64,000 bases of DNA from Paraburkholderia sp. (GTDB lineage Bacteria > Pseudomonadota > Gammaproteobacteria > Burkholderiales > Burkholderiaceae): positions 186,001-250,000 of the forward strand of contig NZ_JAPWKB010000002.1 of NCBI RefSeq assembly GCF_028283785.1, given 5' to 3'. Positions 25,639-36,658 of the stretch are shown here, piece by piece; position 1 is the first letter of the stretch; each line of letters starts with the position of its first letter. The notes under the pieces are model-generated. The model made no database searches. It worked only from the letters and a program-made list of their open reading frames with translations, and was not told where the DNA came from. The position numbers were made by a program, and so were the translations under genes.

Positions 25639-27762
25639 ATGTCGTCGCTTGTAGACATCGATACGCACGTCCGGGAAGTCCTCAGCACCGTCAATCATCA
25701 ACTGGCGACGCGTCCTACCAGCGATTCCGTTGCGCAGTCCTGGACCCGTTGCCTCAACGAGTTCAGACTCGACCCCGCTCGATTCGTAATGCCGCCCATT
25801 TTGACGCAGCAGGAACTCGCGAGTTGCCGGGATGCGGCGAGCGATCTGATTGCGTGTTCGAAGCTGGAAATGACCACGTTGTATCAGCAACTCGCCGACC
25901 CGGAGCTCGCGGTCGTGCTGGTCAATGCCGATGGCGTGATCGTGCATCAGGTGTCGTCGGTGCCGTTCGGCGAAGCCGTTGCGGCCGACGGCTTGCGGGT
26001 CGGCGCGTTGTGGAGCGAGCGCGAAGCCGGCACCAACGGGATGGGCACCTGCCTTGTGGAACGCGAATGTATCGCGGTGTACCAGCATGAGCACTTCTAT
26101 CCACGCTATACGTCGCTCACCTGCTCGGCCGCGCCGATCTTCGACGACCACGGCGAAATAGCCGGCGTGCTCGACGTGACGAGCCGCTCGAAATTGCTGC
26201 AACAACACTCGCTCGTGCTGGTGGGCATGTCGCGCCAGATGATCGAAAACCGGCTGATCGACGCACGGTATCGCCATGCGAACATGATCCATTTTCATAG
26301 CCGGCCGGAATTCGTCGGTACGCTGCATGCCGGCAAGCTCGCCGTCAGCGACGACGGCGTCGTGCTCGCGGCAAGTCGTAGCGCGCTGTTCCAGCTCGAC
26401 TTCCGCTCGCATGCGGAACTGATCGGTCGCCGCGTCGAAGATGCATTCAATTCGTCGCTCGAAGATATGATTGCGCGCAGCATTCGCGGCTCGTTCCATC
26501 CGGTCACCGTGTACAGCGCGAACGCGAATAACCGCTTCTTTCTGATTGCGCAAACGCCGCGCGACGCGGCATCGGGCAGCACGCGCTTCCTCGTGACCGA
26601 TCCGAACAGCGTGCGTGACATCACGCGGGATGGCGGCGCGCGACGTTCAAGCGGCGCGTCGGCCAAAGGACGCGACGGACGCGAGGCCCGCGAACAGGCC
26701 GGGCGGCTCGACAAACTCGCGCATCTGGAGTTCGGCGATCCGAGTATGGCGTCGCAGATACAGCTTGCCGCGCGCGTCATTCAGCGAAAAATTCCGATCA
26801 TTCTGCGTGGCCAGACCGGCACCGGCAAAGAGGTCTTCGCGAATGCATTGCACAGCATCAGTCCGAATTGCAATGGCGCTTTCGTCGCGGTGAATTGTGC
26901 GTCGTTGCCTGAGAACCTGATCGAGAGCGAGCTGTTCGGTTATCGCGCGGGCGCGTTCACTGGCGCGCAACGCGAAGGACGTCGCGGAAAGATCGTTCAG
27001 GCCAATAACGGCACCCTGTTTCTCGATGAAATCGGCGATATGCCGCTCGCGTTGCAGGCGCGTTTGCTACGTGTGCTCGAAGAACGGAAGGTGACCCCAC
27101 TAGGCAGCGAGAATGTCGTCGCCGTGGATTTTCAACTGATCAGTGCGAGTCACCGCAATCTGATGGAACTCGTTCAGAGCGGACAGTTTCGCGAAGACCT
27201 CTACTACCGGCTCAATGGCATCGAACTGAATCTGCCCGCGCTGCGCGACCGCGCGGATACGCTCGCATTGATCCGCCATATTCTCGAAAGCGAATCGGAC
27301 GATCCGCCTTCGCTGAGTGCGGAGGCGCAGCATGCGTTGTTGAGTTATCCGTGGCCCGGCAACATCCGCCAGTTACGGCACGTATTGCAGATGGCGATTG
27401 CACTGTGCGACGGCAGCGAAATCCGCTGCTCGCATTTGCCCAGCGACATCCTCAACGGCGCCGGCGCAGCGGCCGCGCGCGCCGTCGGCGCGCCCGGTGC
27501 GCCGGCCACGACGTCTGCCTATGCGACGGGCACGGCACACAGTGCGCCCGCCCATCTCGCCGACGAAGCGGATACGTCCGGGCTCAACGCGATTCAACTC
27601 AAAGAGCGCGAGACCGTACTGGGTCTGCTCGACGAGCATCGATGGAATGTGAGCAACGTCGCGAAGGGACTGGGCATCAGCCGCAACACGTTGTACCGGA
27701 AGATGCACAGACTGCATATCCGTCTGTCACACGACGGATCGTCCGCACCCGCCGACGCATGA
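25639..27762 (+). CDS. Sigma-54-dependent AcoR-type transcriptional activator
   Basis: 707 aa. The order is: an N-terminal GAF-type sensor (about 70-200, with the AcoR-like GTNGMGTCLVERE at 131-143); a PAS-like segment (about 220-325); an AAA+ domain (about 365-600) with Walker A GQTGTGKE (391-398), the sigma-54 contact loop GAFTGA (438-443) and Walker B LFLDEIGD (460-467); and a Fis-type helix-turn-helix at the end (NVSNVAKGLGISRNTLYRKM). AcoR relatives answer to alcohols, acetoin or similar small molecules. Its likely targets are the sigma-54 promoter of pqqA and possibly fae. The stop overlaps the next start as ATGA. Confidence 0.93.
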   Translation: MSSLVDIDTHVREVLSTVNHQLATRPTSDSVAQSWTRCLNEFRLDPARFVMPPILTQQELASCRDAASDLIACSKLEMTTLYQQLADPELAVVLVNADGVIVHQVSSVPFGEAVAADGLRVGALWSEREAGTNGMGTCLVERECIAVYQHEHFYPRYTSLTCSAAPIFDDHGEIAGVLDVTSRSKLLQQHSLVLVGMSRQMIENRLIDARYRHANMIHFHSRPEFVGTLHAGKLAVSDDGVVLAASRSALFQLDFRSHAELIGRRVEDAFNSSLEDMIARSIRGSFHPVTVYSANANNRFFLIAQTPRDAASGSTRFLVTDPNSVRDITRDGGARRSSGASAKGRDGREAREQAGRLDKLAHLEFGDPSMASQIQLAARVIQRKIPIILRGQTGTGKEVFANALHSISPNCNGAFVAVNCASLPENLIESELFGYRAGAFTGAQREGRRGKIVQANNGTLFLDEIGDMPLALQARLLRVLEERKVTPLGSENVVAVDFQLISASHRNLMELVQSGQFREDLYYRLNGIELNLPALRDRADTLALIRHILESESDDPPSLSAEAQHALLSYPWPGNIRQLRHVLQMAIALCDGSEIRCSHLPSDILNGAGAAAARAVGAPGAPATTSAYATGTAHSAPAHLADEADTSGLNAIQLKERETVLGLLDEHRWNVSNVAKGLGISRNTLYRKMHRLHIRLSHDGSSAPADA

Positions 27763-28358
27763 ATGCCCCGACGCCAGCCCGTCGGCTCGACGAATTCAAA
27801 GCCGATGCGCGCTTCGCATGGTGCGTAACGGGCTCGGGACATATGCTCGATGAATCGATTGCACTCGCGCTGCGACTGCCTGGCGTCGACGTATTTCTGT
27901 CCGCAGCGGGCGAAGAAGTATTGCCGCTGTACGGCTGGACCATCGAGAAACTGCGCGGTCATTTTCGCGTGATGCGGGACAACAGTGCGAGCAGCGTGCC
28001 GGTCGGCATGCTGTACACCGGCGAATATCACACCGTGGTCATCGCGCCTGCAACCAGCAATACCGTGGCGAAGTGCGCGCTCGGCATCTCCGATACGTTG
28101 CCGACGAATCTCTATGCGCAAGCGGGCAAGCAATGCGTGCCGGGCATCGTTTTCGCATGCGACACCGAACCGAGCGTGATTACGCATGCGCCACGGGAAT
28201 GGGTCGAAGTAAGGCCGCGTTCGATCGAATTCGACAACGTCGAACGGCTTTCACGCTTCGACTATACGACCGTGGCGCGCTCGCTCGACGAACTCGAAAC
28301 CGCACTCGATCAACGGATCGCGACACTCAGGCTTGCATGGAACACATCGTCTTCCTGA
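27759..28358 (+). CDS. Flavoprotein, dihydromethanopterin reductase-like (DmrB/AfpA)
   Basis: 199 aa. The N-terminus CVTGSGHMLDESIALAL and the flavin-binding VIAPATSNTVAKCALGISD motif mark the flavoprotein (HFCD-like) family that includes archaeal AfpA and dihydromethanopterin reductase DmrB. It probably makes the last reduction of dihydromethanopterin to the tetrahydro form. The ATG overlaps the activator's stop, and its end overlaps the next gene by 22 bp, so the three are coupled. Confidence 0.85.
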   Translation: MNAPTPARRLDEFKADARFAWCVTGSGHMLDESIALALRLPGVDVFLSAAGEEVLPLYGWTIEKLRGHFRVMRDNSASSVPVGMLYTGEYHTVVIAPATSNTVAKCALGISDTLPTNLYAQAGKQCVPGIVFACDTEPSVITHAPREWVEVRPRSIEFDNVERLSRFDYTTVARSLDELETALDQRIATLRLAWNTSSS

Positions 28359-29743
28359 CCGGCAGACTCGCCGAAAAGAGCCTGACGCAGGTGCTCGAAG
28401 GCATTGCGCCTCCAGACGGAAATTCGGCTGGCACGCCCACGCCGTTCACATGGGAAGTACGCGAAATCGGCTTGCAGGTTGCCGGCCTGATGACGGCCGA
28501 TATGATCCGCCGACGCGTCGAACTCGCACCGCACGTCAACCGTGTAGTCGTTCCCGGCCGCTGTCGCGGCGACCTCGACGCATTGAGCGCTCACTATGGC
28601 GTCCGGTTCGACCGCGGCCCCGAAGAGGTAAAAGATCTGCCGCAGTTCTTCGGACGCGAGGCCAGGCATTTCGATCTATCCCGCTACGAAACCGAGATTT
28701 TCGCGGAAATAGTCGATGCGCCACGTCTCGATCTCGACCAGATTGCAGCGCGCGCAAAACGCTATAAGGACGATGGTGCGGACGTCATCGATCTCGGCTG
28801 TTTGCCGGAGACGCCGTTCGCCCATCTTGAAGACGCCGTCGCGATGTTGAAGGCGAGCGGCTATCGCGTCAGCGTGGATTCGATGCAGACCGCGGAGCTC
28901 GTGCGTGGCGGACGCGCGGGCGCCGACTATCTGATGAGCCTGAACGCCGACACACTGTGGGTGGCGGACGAAGTATCGTCCACACCGATTCTCGTTGCTC
29001 GCGAACCGCGTGACGTCGCGTCGCTCGATGCGGCAATCGATGCAATGACGCAACGTGGCCGCCCGTTTCTCGCGGACCCGATTCTCGATCCGATTCCGTT
29101 CGGTCTCGCCGGGTCTATCGCTCGCTATGTGTCGTTGCGCGAGCGGTATCCGTTGATCGGCATCATGATGGGAATCGGCAACGTGACCGAATTGACCGAA
29201 GCCGACACGACCGGCATGCACGCGGTGCTGCTCGGCATGGCAGCGGAATTGCGGATCAATGCCGTGTTGACCACGTCGGTCAGTTTGCATGCCCGGCGCG
29301 CAGTGCGCGAAGCCGACGTCGCACGACGCGTGATGCATGCCGCACACGAGGCGCAAGTGCTTCCTAAAGGGATATCCACGGACTTATCCGCGTTGCATGC
29401 CAAGCGGCCGTTTCCCTATAACGCCGAGGAAATAGACGCGTTCGCGCGCGCGGTTCGCGACCCGAACTTCCGCGTTCAGGTCGCGCAGGACGGCATCCAC
29501 GTCTACAACCGCGATGGCCACCAGACCGCCGCCGATCCCTTCGCGCTCTATGCGGGTCTGAAACTCGAACACGACGGCGGCCACGCGTTTTACATGGGCG
29601 TGCAACTCGCGCGCGCGGAAATCGCATGGCAACTCGGCAAACGCTTCGATCAGGACCAAGCGCTCGACTGGGGTTGCGAAGTAGATCGACCGGCTGAAAA
29701 TCTCGACGTCTGGTGTGCGCCCGGCGCGACGAAGAAACGCTAG
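28337..29743 (+). CDS. Dihydropteroate synthase-related protein of the H4MPT cluster
   Basis: 468 aa from ATG 28337; upstream codons read a different frame of the flavoprotein gene. The central barrel resembles dihydropteroate synthase (DDGADVIDLGCLPETP, then YRVSVDSMQTAELVRGGRAGADYLMSLN in pieces, and PILDPIPFGLAGS). It is longer than folate DHPS and matches the archaeal-type DHPS-related family that accompanies methanopterin synthesis, so it may couple the pterin to the ribofuranosyl-aniline unit. Its stop overlaps the converging redoxin's stop by 4 bp. Confidence 0.87.
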   Translation: MEHIVFLTGRLAEKSLTQVLEGIAPPDGNSAGTPTPFTWEVREIGLQVAGLMTADMIRRRVELAPHVNRVVVPGRCRGDLDALSAHYGVRFDRGPEEVKDLPQFFGREARHFDLSRYETEIFAEIVDAPRLDLDQIAARAKRYKDDGADVIDLGCLPETPFAHLEDAVAMLKASGYRVSVDSMQTAELVRGGRAGADYLMSLNADTLWVADEVSSTPILVAREPRDVASLDAAIDAMTQRGRPFLADPILDPIPFGLAGSIARYVSLRERYPLIGIMMGIGNVTELTEADTTGMHAVLLGMAAELRINAVLTTSVSLHARRAVREADVARRVMHAAHEAQVLPKGISTDLSALHAKRPFPYNAEEIDAFARAVRDPNFRVQVAQDGIHVYNRDGHQTAADPFALYAGLKLEHDGGHAFYMGVQLARAEIAWQLGKRFDQDQALDWGCEVDRPAENLDVWCAPGATKKR

Positions 29744-30297
29744 TCCACGTCCGCCTTCCATTTCACCGAACACCCCAGCGCAGGCCACTGCTTGTGTGGA
29801 CCTTCGCCTGTGCGCGCAATCATCTGCATCGCGTCGAACAGGTCGCGCGGCACATCGACGAGCGGCTCCTTGCGCGACGCATCGACACGCCCCCGATAGC
29901 GCAACAGCAATTCCGCATCGAAGCCGAAGCACTCGGGCGTGCAGACCGCACCGTACGCCTGGGCGACCGCCTGTGACTCGTCGTACAGATACGGAAACGG
30001 CAATTGCCACTTCTCCGCGAAATGGATCATCGCGTCGAACGAGTCTTCCGGATACGCGACCGCGTCGTTCGCATTGATCGCGACGACATTGACGCCCGCA
30101 GCAACGAGTTCGCGCGCGTCGCGCATCAGGCCAAGCAAAGCTGCCTGCACATAAGGACAGTGATTGCACATGAACACCACGACGAGGCCCCGCTCGCCGC
30201 GTAATTCGCCGAGTGAACAGCTCTGACCGTTTGTGGCAATTAAAGAAAAATCGGGCGCGGGCGCGCCCAGTTCGCCAGCAGGAGACTCCGTCGCCAT
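29740..30297 (-). CDS. Thioredoxin-fold redoxin at the end of the cbb operon
   Basis: 185 aa AhpC/TSA-type protein. GAPAPDFSLIATNGQ and VVVFMCNHCPYVQA give the thioredoxin-like fold with a CNHC pair at the active site (near residues 44-47). GAVCTPECFGFD holds the cis-proline region. It lies 84 bp after the aldolase gene on the same strand, so it may be the last gene of the Calvin operon, perhaps for redox control, but this family is not a standard cbb component. Confidence 0.85.
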   Translation of the reverse strand: MATESPAGELGAPAPDFSLIATNGQSCSLGELRGERGLVVVFMCNHCPYVQAALLGLMRDARELVAAGVNVVAINANDAVAYPEDSFDAMIHFAEKWQLPFPYLYDESQAVAQAYGAVCTPECFGFDAELLLRYRGRVDASRKEPLVDVPRDLFDAMQMIARTGEGPHKQWPALGCSVKWKADVD

Positions 30298-30381
30298 TGC
30301 GCCCTCTTCATGTCAGTCCGCGCAGGCGATCACATCGCGCGGTGGCCAGACAACAGGATACGCCCGCTGTCCGGTTGCGGC

Positions 30382-31422
30382 TCAGTGATAGCGCTGCGCC
30401 ATCGCGTCGAGCGGCAACGGCTTGATTCGCGCGGCGTGGCCCGCGCATCCGAACGCATCGAAGCGTGCGATGCAAAGATCGCGTGCAGCCGCGGTCGCCG
30501 CCTTCAACGCGTGACGCGGATCGAATTCGGAACGCGACGATGCCATCGCGCGTCGCATCGCGCCGCTCATCGCAAGCCGGATATCGGTATCGATGTTGAC
30601 CTTGCGGACGCCATTCGCGATACCGCGTTGTATCTCTTCCACGGGCACGCCCCACGTCGCTGGAATGTCGCCGCCGTACTCGCGGATCGTCGCCAGCCAT
30701 TCTTGCGGCACGGACGACGATCCATGCATGACCAGATGCGTATTCGGCAAGCGCCGATGTATCGCCACGATCCGGTCGATCGCGAGAATGTCCCCCGTCG
30801 GCGCGCGACTGAATTTATATGCGCCGTGCGATGTGCCGATTGCGATCGCCAATGCATCCACACCGGTCGCATCGACGAACGCATGCGCTTCGTCCGGGTC
30901 CGTCAGTAGATCATCACGCGACAGCTTGCCTTGCGCGCCTACACCATCCTCATCGCCCGCCGTCCCCGTTTCGAGCGACCCGAGGCATCCCAGTTCGCCT
31001 TCGACGGAGACGCCCACCGCATGCGCCGCTTCGACCACACGCCGACTGACATCGACGTTGTAGTCGTATGCCGCCGGCGTCTTTTGATCGGGCAATAGCG
31101 AGCCGTCCATCATCACCGACGTAAAGCCCGAACGTATCGCCTGCTGACACACGGACGGACTCGCGCCGTGATCCTGATGCAGCACGACCGGCAAGTCGGG
31201 ATGCGCTTCGACGGCAGCCAGAACCAGATGCCGCAGATAGGCCTCGCCCGCGTATTTGCGCGCGCCCGCCGACGCCTGAAGAATCACCGGACTCTGCGTC
31301 GCGTCGGCGGCCTGCATGATGGCCTGGATCTGCTCCATGTTGTTGACGTTGAACGCGGGCACGCCGTAGCCGTGCTCCGCTGCGTGGTCCAGCAATTGAC
31401 GCAATGCGATAAATGGCATCAT
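30382..31422 (-). CDS. cbbA: Class II fructose-bisphosphate aldolase
   Basis: 346 aa. Zinc-dependent aldolase motifs are present: [27 protein letters not shown] (metal His and catalytic Asp), [10 protein letters not shown], and [11 protein letters not shown]. It makes fructose 1,6-bisphosphate and sedoheptulose 1,7-bisphosphate in the Calvin cycle. AAGGAG precedes the paired ATGs. It lies 15 bp after cbbT in the cbbLSXFPTA operon. Confidence 0.95.
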   Translation of the reverse strand: MMPFIALRQLLDHAAEHGYGVPAFNVNNMEQIQAIMQAADATQSPVILQASAGARKYAGEAYLRHLVLAAVEAHPDLPVVLHQDHGASPSVCQQAIRSGFTSVMMDGSLLPDQKTPAAYDYNVDVSRRVVEAAHAVGVSVEGELGCLGSLETGTAGDEDGVGAQGKLSRDDLLTDPDEAHAFVDATGVDALAIAIGTSHGAYKFSRAPTGDILAIDRIVAIHRRLPNTHLVMHGSSSVPQEWLATIREYGGDIPATWGVPVEEIQRGIANGVRKVNIDTDIRLAMSGAMRRAMASSRSEFDPRHALKAATAAARDLCIARFDAFGCAGHAARIKPLPLDAMAQRYH

Positions 31423-31437
31423 CGGTCTCCTTCCGGT

Positions 31438-33522
31438 TCATGCTTCGGACTGACGCGCATCGACGCCGCACACGCGCCGCGCTTCGTCGGCGACCGCCTG
31501 CGCGGTCACGCTGAAATGGTCGAATAACGCATCGGCGGGGGCCGATTCACCAAACCGGTCGATGCCGACCACGCCGCCTTCGAGTCCGACGTACTGTCGC
31601 CAGAATCCCGTCACTCCCGCTTCGACCGCAACACGCGGCACGCCCGACGGCAGCACGCGCGAACGCCACGTACTCGATTGCCGGTCGAACACGTTCGAGC
31701 ACGGCATCGACACCACGCGTGCCAGTATGCCCTCGTCGCACAGCACGCTCGCAGCCTTCAATGCCAGCTCCACCTCCGAGCCCGTCGCGATCAGCACCAC
31801 ATGCCGCGCGTTCGCGGTGGACTGCGCCGGCCAGTCCCGAAGTACGTAGCCGCCACGCTCGATCGCATCGATCTGTGCTTCGTCGCGTTCGACGAACGGC
31901 AGGTTCTGCCGGCTCAACAACAAACACGACGGCGCGTCGCGTTCGATCGCGCAGATCCACGCCTGCGCGGTTTCCACCGCATCGCACGGCCGCCAGACGT
32001 CGAGACCGGGAATCAGCCGCAAGCTTGCAGCGTGTTCGATCGATTGATGCGTTGGCCCGTCTTCGCCGAGGCCAATCGAATCGTGCGTGAATACGAACAC
32101 CGTACGGATCCGCATCAATGCGGCCATGCGAAGCGCGTTGCGCGAATAATCGGAGAACGTCAGAAACGTCCCGCCGAACGGAATATAGCCACCATGTAGT
32201 GCGATTCCGTTCAACGCGGCACTCATGCCGAATTCGCGGACGCCGAAATGAATGTAGTTACCGCCGCGCAGGCCGCCGCCGTCGGAACGATCCACGCACA
32301 CCGATTTCGCACCGGACCATCGCGTCAGGTTGGACCCTGTCAGGTCCGCCGATCCGCCAAGCAGTTCGGGTAACGCACGAGCGAGTCCATCCAGCGTGTT
32401 CTGCGACGCCTTGCGCGTCGCGATGGATTGCGACGCACGATTCGCTTCGGCGACGATCTGCTGCGCGGCATCGCGCCAACGCGTCGGCAACGCACCACGG
32501 GTTCTGCGCACGAATTCCGCTGCCTCGTGCGGATACTCGCGACGGTACGCATCGAAGCGCCGCGACCAATCCAGCTGGCTTGTGTCGCCCGCGTCACGCG
32601 CATCCCACAAGCGGCGAATCGATGCGGGAATTTCGAACGGCGCATAAGGCCAATCCAGTGCTTCGCGCGTCGCTTCGATTTCGGCGGCACCGAGCGGCGC
32701 GCCATGTACCGTATGCGACCCCGCCATCGACGCCGCGCCCTGCCCGATCACGGTCTTGCAGCAGATCAGCGTCGGCCGATTGGCGCTCCGTGCTAGCCGC
32801 AGTGCACGATCCACTTCCGCCACGTCATGCCCGTCGATATCGCGGATCACATGCCAACCGTATGCGGCGAAGCGTGCCGGCGTGTCGTCCGCAAACCATT
32901 GCTCGACGTGACCGTCGATCGAGATGCCGTTGTCGTCGTACAGCACGACCAGTTTCCCGAGGCCCAAGGTGCCCGCGAGCGACGCGGCTTCATGAGAGAT
33001 GCCTTCCATCAGACAGCCATCGCCTGCGAACACGTAGGTCCGATGATCGACGATCCGATGACCCGGCCGGTTGAACTCTTGCGCCAGTAGTGCTTCGGCC
33101 ATCGCCATCCCGACTGCATTCGCGAGCCCTTGTCCCAACGGGCCGGTGGTCGTTTCCACACCCGGCGTGATACCCACTTCCGGATGCCCCGGCGTCTTGC
33201 TGTGCAATTGACGAAACCGCTTCAGTTCGTCCAGCGGCAAATGGTAGCCGGTCAGATGAAGCAGCCCGTACAGCAGCATCGAACCGTGTCCGTTCGACAG
33301 CACGAATCGGTCGCGATCTACCCAACCGGGATCGCGCGGATTGTGTTTCAGATGGCGACTCCACAACGCGACTGCGATTTCCGCCATGCCCATCGGCATG
33401 CCGGGATGACCGGAATTCGCGTGCTGTACCGCATCGATCGCCAGCATGCGCAACGCGTTAGCCATCGATCGCGAATCCGCATGTATTGCATTCTCGGGCA
33501 AACACTCTACCGTGGCGTTCAT
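31438..33522 (-). CDS. cbbT: Transketolase
   Basis: 694 aa from ATG 33522, which is preceded by GGAGG. The thiamine diphosphate motif [18 protein letters not shown], the N-terminal [14 protein letters not shown] and the central [17 protein letters not shown] region are all typical. It moves two-carbon units in the regenerative phase of the Calvin cycle. It is embedded between cbbP and cbbA. Confidence 0.96.
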   Translation of the reverse strand: MNATVECLPENAIHADSRSMANALRMLAIDAVQHANSGHPGMPMGMAEIAVALWSRHLKHNPRDPGWVDRDRFVLSNGHGSMLLYGLLHLTGYHLPLDELKRFRQLHSKTPGHPEVGITPGVETTTGPLGQGLANAVGMAMAEALLAQEFNRPGHRIVDHRTYVFAGDGCLMEGISHEAASLAGTLGLGKLVVLYDDNGISIDGHVEQWFADDTPARFAAYGWHVIRDIDGHDVAEVDRALRLARSANRPTLICCKTVIGQGAASMAGSHTVHGAPLGAAEIEATREALDWPYAPFEIPASIRRLWDARDAGDTSQLDWSRRFDAYRREYPHEAAEFVRRTRGALPTRWRDAAQQIVAEANRASQSIATRKASQNTLDGLARALPELLGGSADLTGSNLTRWSGAKSVCVDRSDGGGLRGGNYIHFGVREFGMSAALNGIALHGGYIPFGGTFLTFSDYSRNALRMAALMRIRTVFVFTHDSIGLGEDGPTHQSIEHAASLRLIPGLDVWRPCDAVETAQAWICAIERDAPSCLLLSRQNLPFVERDEAQIDAIERGGYVLRDWPAQSTANARHVVLIATGSEVELALKAASVLCDEGILARVVSMPCSNVFDRQSSTWRSRVLPSGVPRVAVEAGVTGFWRQYVGLEGGVVGIDRFGESAPADALFDHFSVTAQAVADEARRVCGVDARQSEA

Positions 33523-33579
33523 AGGAAAGCCTCCTTTCAAGCACTGGAATCAGGAAAGACGAGCGAGACGAACCCTGCG

Positions 33580-34452
33580 TCAACTCCGCGCGCGGCGGTC
33601 GATCAGTTGCAGGATCATCGGCGTGAAAATCAACTGCATCGCGAGTCCCATCTTGCCGCCGGGCACCACGATCACGTTCGGACGCGACATGAAGGAGTCG
33701 TGCAGCATCGTCAGCAGATAGGGGAAATCGATGGCTTTCGGGCGCGCGAAGCGGATCACGACAAAGCTTTCGTCCGGCTGCGGAATCTCGCGTGCCGTGA
33801 AGGGATTCGACGTATCGACCGTTGGTACACGTTGAAAATTCACGTGCGTGCGTGAAAACTGAGGGCAAATGTAGTTCACGTAGTCCGGCATGCGTCGCAA
33901 GATCGTATCGACCACGGCCTCGTGCGAATAGCCCCGCATGGTCTGGTCGCGATGCAGCTTTTGAATCCATTCCAGGTTGATGATGGGCACCACGCCCACC
34001 AGCAGATCGGCATGCCGTGCAATGTCCACCGTATCGGTCACGGCGGCACCGTGAAGGCCTTCGTAAAACAGCAGATCGGTGCCGCCATCCACGTCGCTCC
34101 ACGGCGTGAAGGTGCCCGCATCCTGTTGGTACGTGAGCGCGTCCGCGTCGTCATGCACATAGCGACGAAACTGCCCGGTACCGTTATCGCCGTAGTTGCG
34201 AAACAAGGTTTCCAGTTCGACCAGCAGATTCGCTTCGGGACCAAAGTGACTGAAGTTGCGGATGCCGTCGCGTTCGGTTTGCTGCAACGCTTCGCGCATC
34301 CCTTTACGGTCGAAGCGATGAAACGCATCGCCTTCGACGATTTGCGCATTGATCCGTTCTCGACGAAAGATATGCGTGAAACTTTTCATGACCGTCGTCG
34401 TGCCAGCGCCGCTGGAACCCGTGACGGCAACGATCGGGTGTTTGACTGACAT
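33580..34452 (-). CDS. cbbP: Phosphoribulokinase
   Basis: 290 aa, the bacterial octameric type by length. The P-loop GSSGAGTTT lies near residue 12, followed by VEGDAFHRFDR with the substrate-binding Asp/His/Arg, and FYEGLHGAAV. It phosphorylates ribulose 5-phosphate to ribulose 1,5-bisphosphate. AGGGAGA lies ahead of ATG 34452. A 12-bp palindrome CGCATGCATGCG (34487-34498) sits in the gap to cbbF. Confidence 0.96.
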   Translation of the reverse strand: MSVKHPIVAVTGSSGAGTTTVMKSFTHIFRRERINAQIVEGDAFHRFDRKGMREALQQTERDGIRNFSHFGPEANLLVELETLFRNYGDNGTGQFRRYVHDDADALTYQQDAGTFTPWSDVDGGTDLLFYEGLHGAAVTDTVDIARHADLLVGVVPIINLEWIQKLHRDQTMRGYSHEAVVDTILRRMPDYVNYICPQFSRTHVNFQRVPTVDTSNPFTAREIPQPDESFVVIRFARPKAIDFPYLLTMLHDSFMSRPNVIVVPGGKMGLAMQLIFTPMILQLIDRRARS

Positions 34453-34528
34453 ACGCGTGTCTCCCTGAATAATTATTCCCGGTGTGCGCATGCATGCGTT
34501 TTAGTCATGCGAGCATGGATCGAATCCG

Positions 34529-35626
34529 TCAGACCGGCGCCTCCGGCAAAAACAGCGAGCGCTCGTTGAAAAGCGGCGACGTATACGGCTTGTCCGCGCC
34601 GCGATCGTATTCGTCGTGATAACGGCGAATCCGCACCACTTCGTTCTTCGATCCGAGAATCACCGGTACACGCTGGTGCAAACGCTCGGGCACGACATCG
34701 AGAATCCGCTCACGACCCGTGATCGCACATCCGCCCGCCTGTTCGATCAGAAAGCTCATCGGGCTCGCTTCGTACAGCAGACGCAGTCTCCCTTCCATTT
34801 CCGGCGTCTTGAAGTCGCGTGGATACATAAAGACGCCGCCGCGCATCAGGATGCGATGTACTTCCGCAACCATCGATGCGATCCAGCGCATATTGAAGTC
34901 GCGCGCGCGGCACCCGCTGCGGCCGTCCTTGCACTCCTGCACGTAACGCCGCACCGGCGGCTCCCAGAAACGCTCGTTCGATGCGTTGATTGCGAACTCG
35001 CCACTGTCTTCGGGAATGCGGATATCGGAATGCGTCAGCACGAAGTTGCCGACGTCACGTTCCAGCGTAAAGCCATGCGTGCCGTTTCCGACCGACAGCA
35101 CCAGCATCGTCGCCGGGCCATAGATCGCATAACCGGCCGCGACCTGCTCGTGCCCGGCCCGCAGGAATGCCGTGTCGACGCTCGCTGCGTCGGGCGCGTC
35201 ACGATTCACGCGCAGCACGGAGAAGATCGATCCGACCACGCCGTTGATGTCGATATTCGACGAGCCGTCGAGCGGGTCGAAGGCAAGCAGGTAATCACCG
35301 CGCGGGTAAGCGGCCGGAATCGCGTAGACATCGTCCATCTCTTCCGACACCATGCCCGCCAGCAAGCCATCCCACTCGCAATGCTGCACGAAGATATCGT
35401 TGGTCACGATATCGAGCGTCTTCTGTTCCTCGCCGTGCGTATTGACGGTGTGCGCCGAGCCGTAGTGACCGCCGAGCGCGCCTTTGGTCAGTGCGGCGGA
35501 GATCGTCTTGATCGATGCCGCCACATCGACCAGCAGTGCAGACAGGCCGCTCGTCGATACGGTAGAGGGCTGACGATCGAGTGTGTCGATCAGAAACTTC
35601 GAGAGGGTGGTGCGTCCGTCCTGCAT
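34529..35626 (-). CDS. cbbF: Class I fructose-1,6-bisphosphatase
   Basis: 365 aa. The metal site [13 protein letters not shown] and the segments [15 protein letters not shown] ([17 protein letters not shown]) and [11 protein letters not shown] are those of class I FBPase. It removes phosphate from fructose 1,6-bisphosphate, and in autotrophs from sedoheptulose 1,7-bisphosphate as well. GGAG precedes the ATG. It is 18 bp from cbbX. Confidence 0.96.
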   Translation of the reverse strand: MQDGRTTLSKFLIDTLDRQPSTVSTSGLSALLVDVAASIKTISAALTKGALGGHYGSAHTVNTHGEEQKTLDIVTNDIFVQHCEWDGLLAGMVSEEMDDVYAIPAAYPRGDYLLAFDPLDGSSNIDINGVVGSIFSVLRVNRDAPDAASVDTAFLRAGHEQVAAGYAIYGPATMLVLSVGNGTHGFTLERDVGNFVLTHSDIRIPEDSGEFAINASNERFWEPPVRRYVQECKDGRSGCRARDFNMRWIASMVAEVHRILMRGGVFMYPRDFKTPEMEGRLRLLYEASPMSFLIEQAGGCAITGRERILDVVPERLHQRVPVILGSKNEVVRIRRYHDEYDRGADKPYTSPLFNERSLFLPEAPV

Positions 35627-35644
35627 GGCGGTCTCCTGAGATGA

Positions 35645-36622
35645 CTATCGAATCGGGTCTGGCGGCGGCGTGTCGTTGAACACACGGCTCGCGCGAATAT
35701 CGATGGCGGACAGCAGCGTCAGCGCAGCTGCGTCGGTGGGCATGGCGCCGTTCAATGCGTCGTCGAACAGACGGCTCGCCTGGCGCAACCGCGCGCGGTC
35801 GAGTGCATTTCGCACCGAACGCGCGTTGGCAAAATTCGGGAGTTGAATGCGGCGCGACAGATAGTGAGCGAAAACGCCGCGCGCATCGTCGTCGAAACGG
35901 TAATGCATCGAGTCGAGCATCCGCTCCGCGATGTCGAGCAGTTCGGCGGCACCGTAGTCGGGGAAAGTGATGTGATGCGCAATGCGCGAACGAAAGCCCG
36001 GATTGCTCTCGAAAAGCGTATCCATCCGCGCTTCATAGCCCGCGAGGATCACGACCAGATCGTCACGCTGGTTTTCCATGATCTGCAGCAGGATTTCGAT
36101 CGCTTCCTGACCGTAGTCACGCTCGTTTTCCGGGCGATACAGGTAATACGCTTCGTCGATAAACAACACGCCGCCCATCGCGCGCTTCAGCACCTCTCGC
36201 GTTTTCGGCGCCGTATGGCCGATGTATTGCCCGACCAGGTCGTCGCGCGTGACCGACACGAGATGATTACGGCGGATATAACCAAGCCGGTGCAGCACTT
36301 CCGCCATACGGAGCGCGACCGTCGTTTTCCCAGTGCCTGGATTGCCCGAGAAACACATGTGGAGCGTGGGTGCGCCGCTCGCGATACCCAAGGTATCGCG
36401 AGCCCGTTCAACCAGCAGGTGAGCCGCAATCTCGCGGATCCGCGTTTTGACCGGAATCAGCCCGACGAGATCACGATCGAGCTCGGCCAGTACGTCGCCG
36501 ATACCCGACTCGCGAAACAGCCGCATCAGATCGACGCGCGCATCGGTTGCCATGCTCGCATGCGAATCTTGCATGCGAGCGTCCGTGGCGGCCGGAATAT
36601 CGAGTATCGCATCGTCGCGCAT
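35645..36622 (-). CDS. cbbX: CbbX, RuBisCO activase (AAA+ ATPase)
   Basis: 325 aa. Walker [10 protein letters not shown] and Walker [15 protein letters not shown] are present, with the arginine-finger region [11 protein letters not shown]. CbbX remodels inhibited red-type RuBisCO using ATP and ribulose bisphosphate. GAGGAG lies 8 bp before the ATG at 36622. Codons for RMQDSHAS near residues 16-23 are a perfect 10-bp GCTCGCATGC palindrome (36554-36580), so the N-terminus seems to have absorbed a repeat. It is placed directly after cbbS, as in other proteobacteria. Confidence 0.95.
   Translation of the reverse strand: MRDDAILDIPAATDARMQDSHASMATDARVDLMRLFRESGIGDVLAELDRDLVGLIPVKTRIREIAAHLLVERARDTLGIASGAPTLHMCFSGNPGTGKTTVALRMAEVLHRLGYIRRNHLVSVTRDDLVGQYIGHTAPKTREVLKRAMGGVLFIDEAYYLYRPENERDYGQEAIEILLQIMENQRDDLVVILAGYEARMDTLFESNPGFRSRIAHHITFPDYGAAELLDIAERMLDSMHYRFDDDARGVFAHYLSRRIQLPNFANARSVRNALDRARLRQASRLFDDALNGAMPTDAAALTLLSAIDIRASRVFNDTPPPDPIR
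36554..36580. repeat. Palindrome inside the cbbX N-terminus
   Basis: GCTCGCATGC (36554-36563) and GCATGCGAGC (36571-36580) are perfect 10-bp arms around a 7-nt loop, in frame within cbbX. It belongs to the dispersed GCATGCG family. Confidence 0.75.
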
Positions 36623-36658
36623 GGCTTCGCTCCTCGCCGTTCAAGGTGTGTCTCCCGT

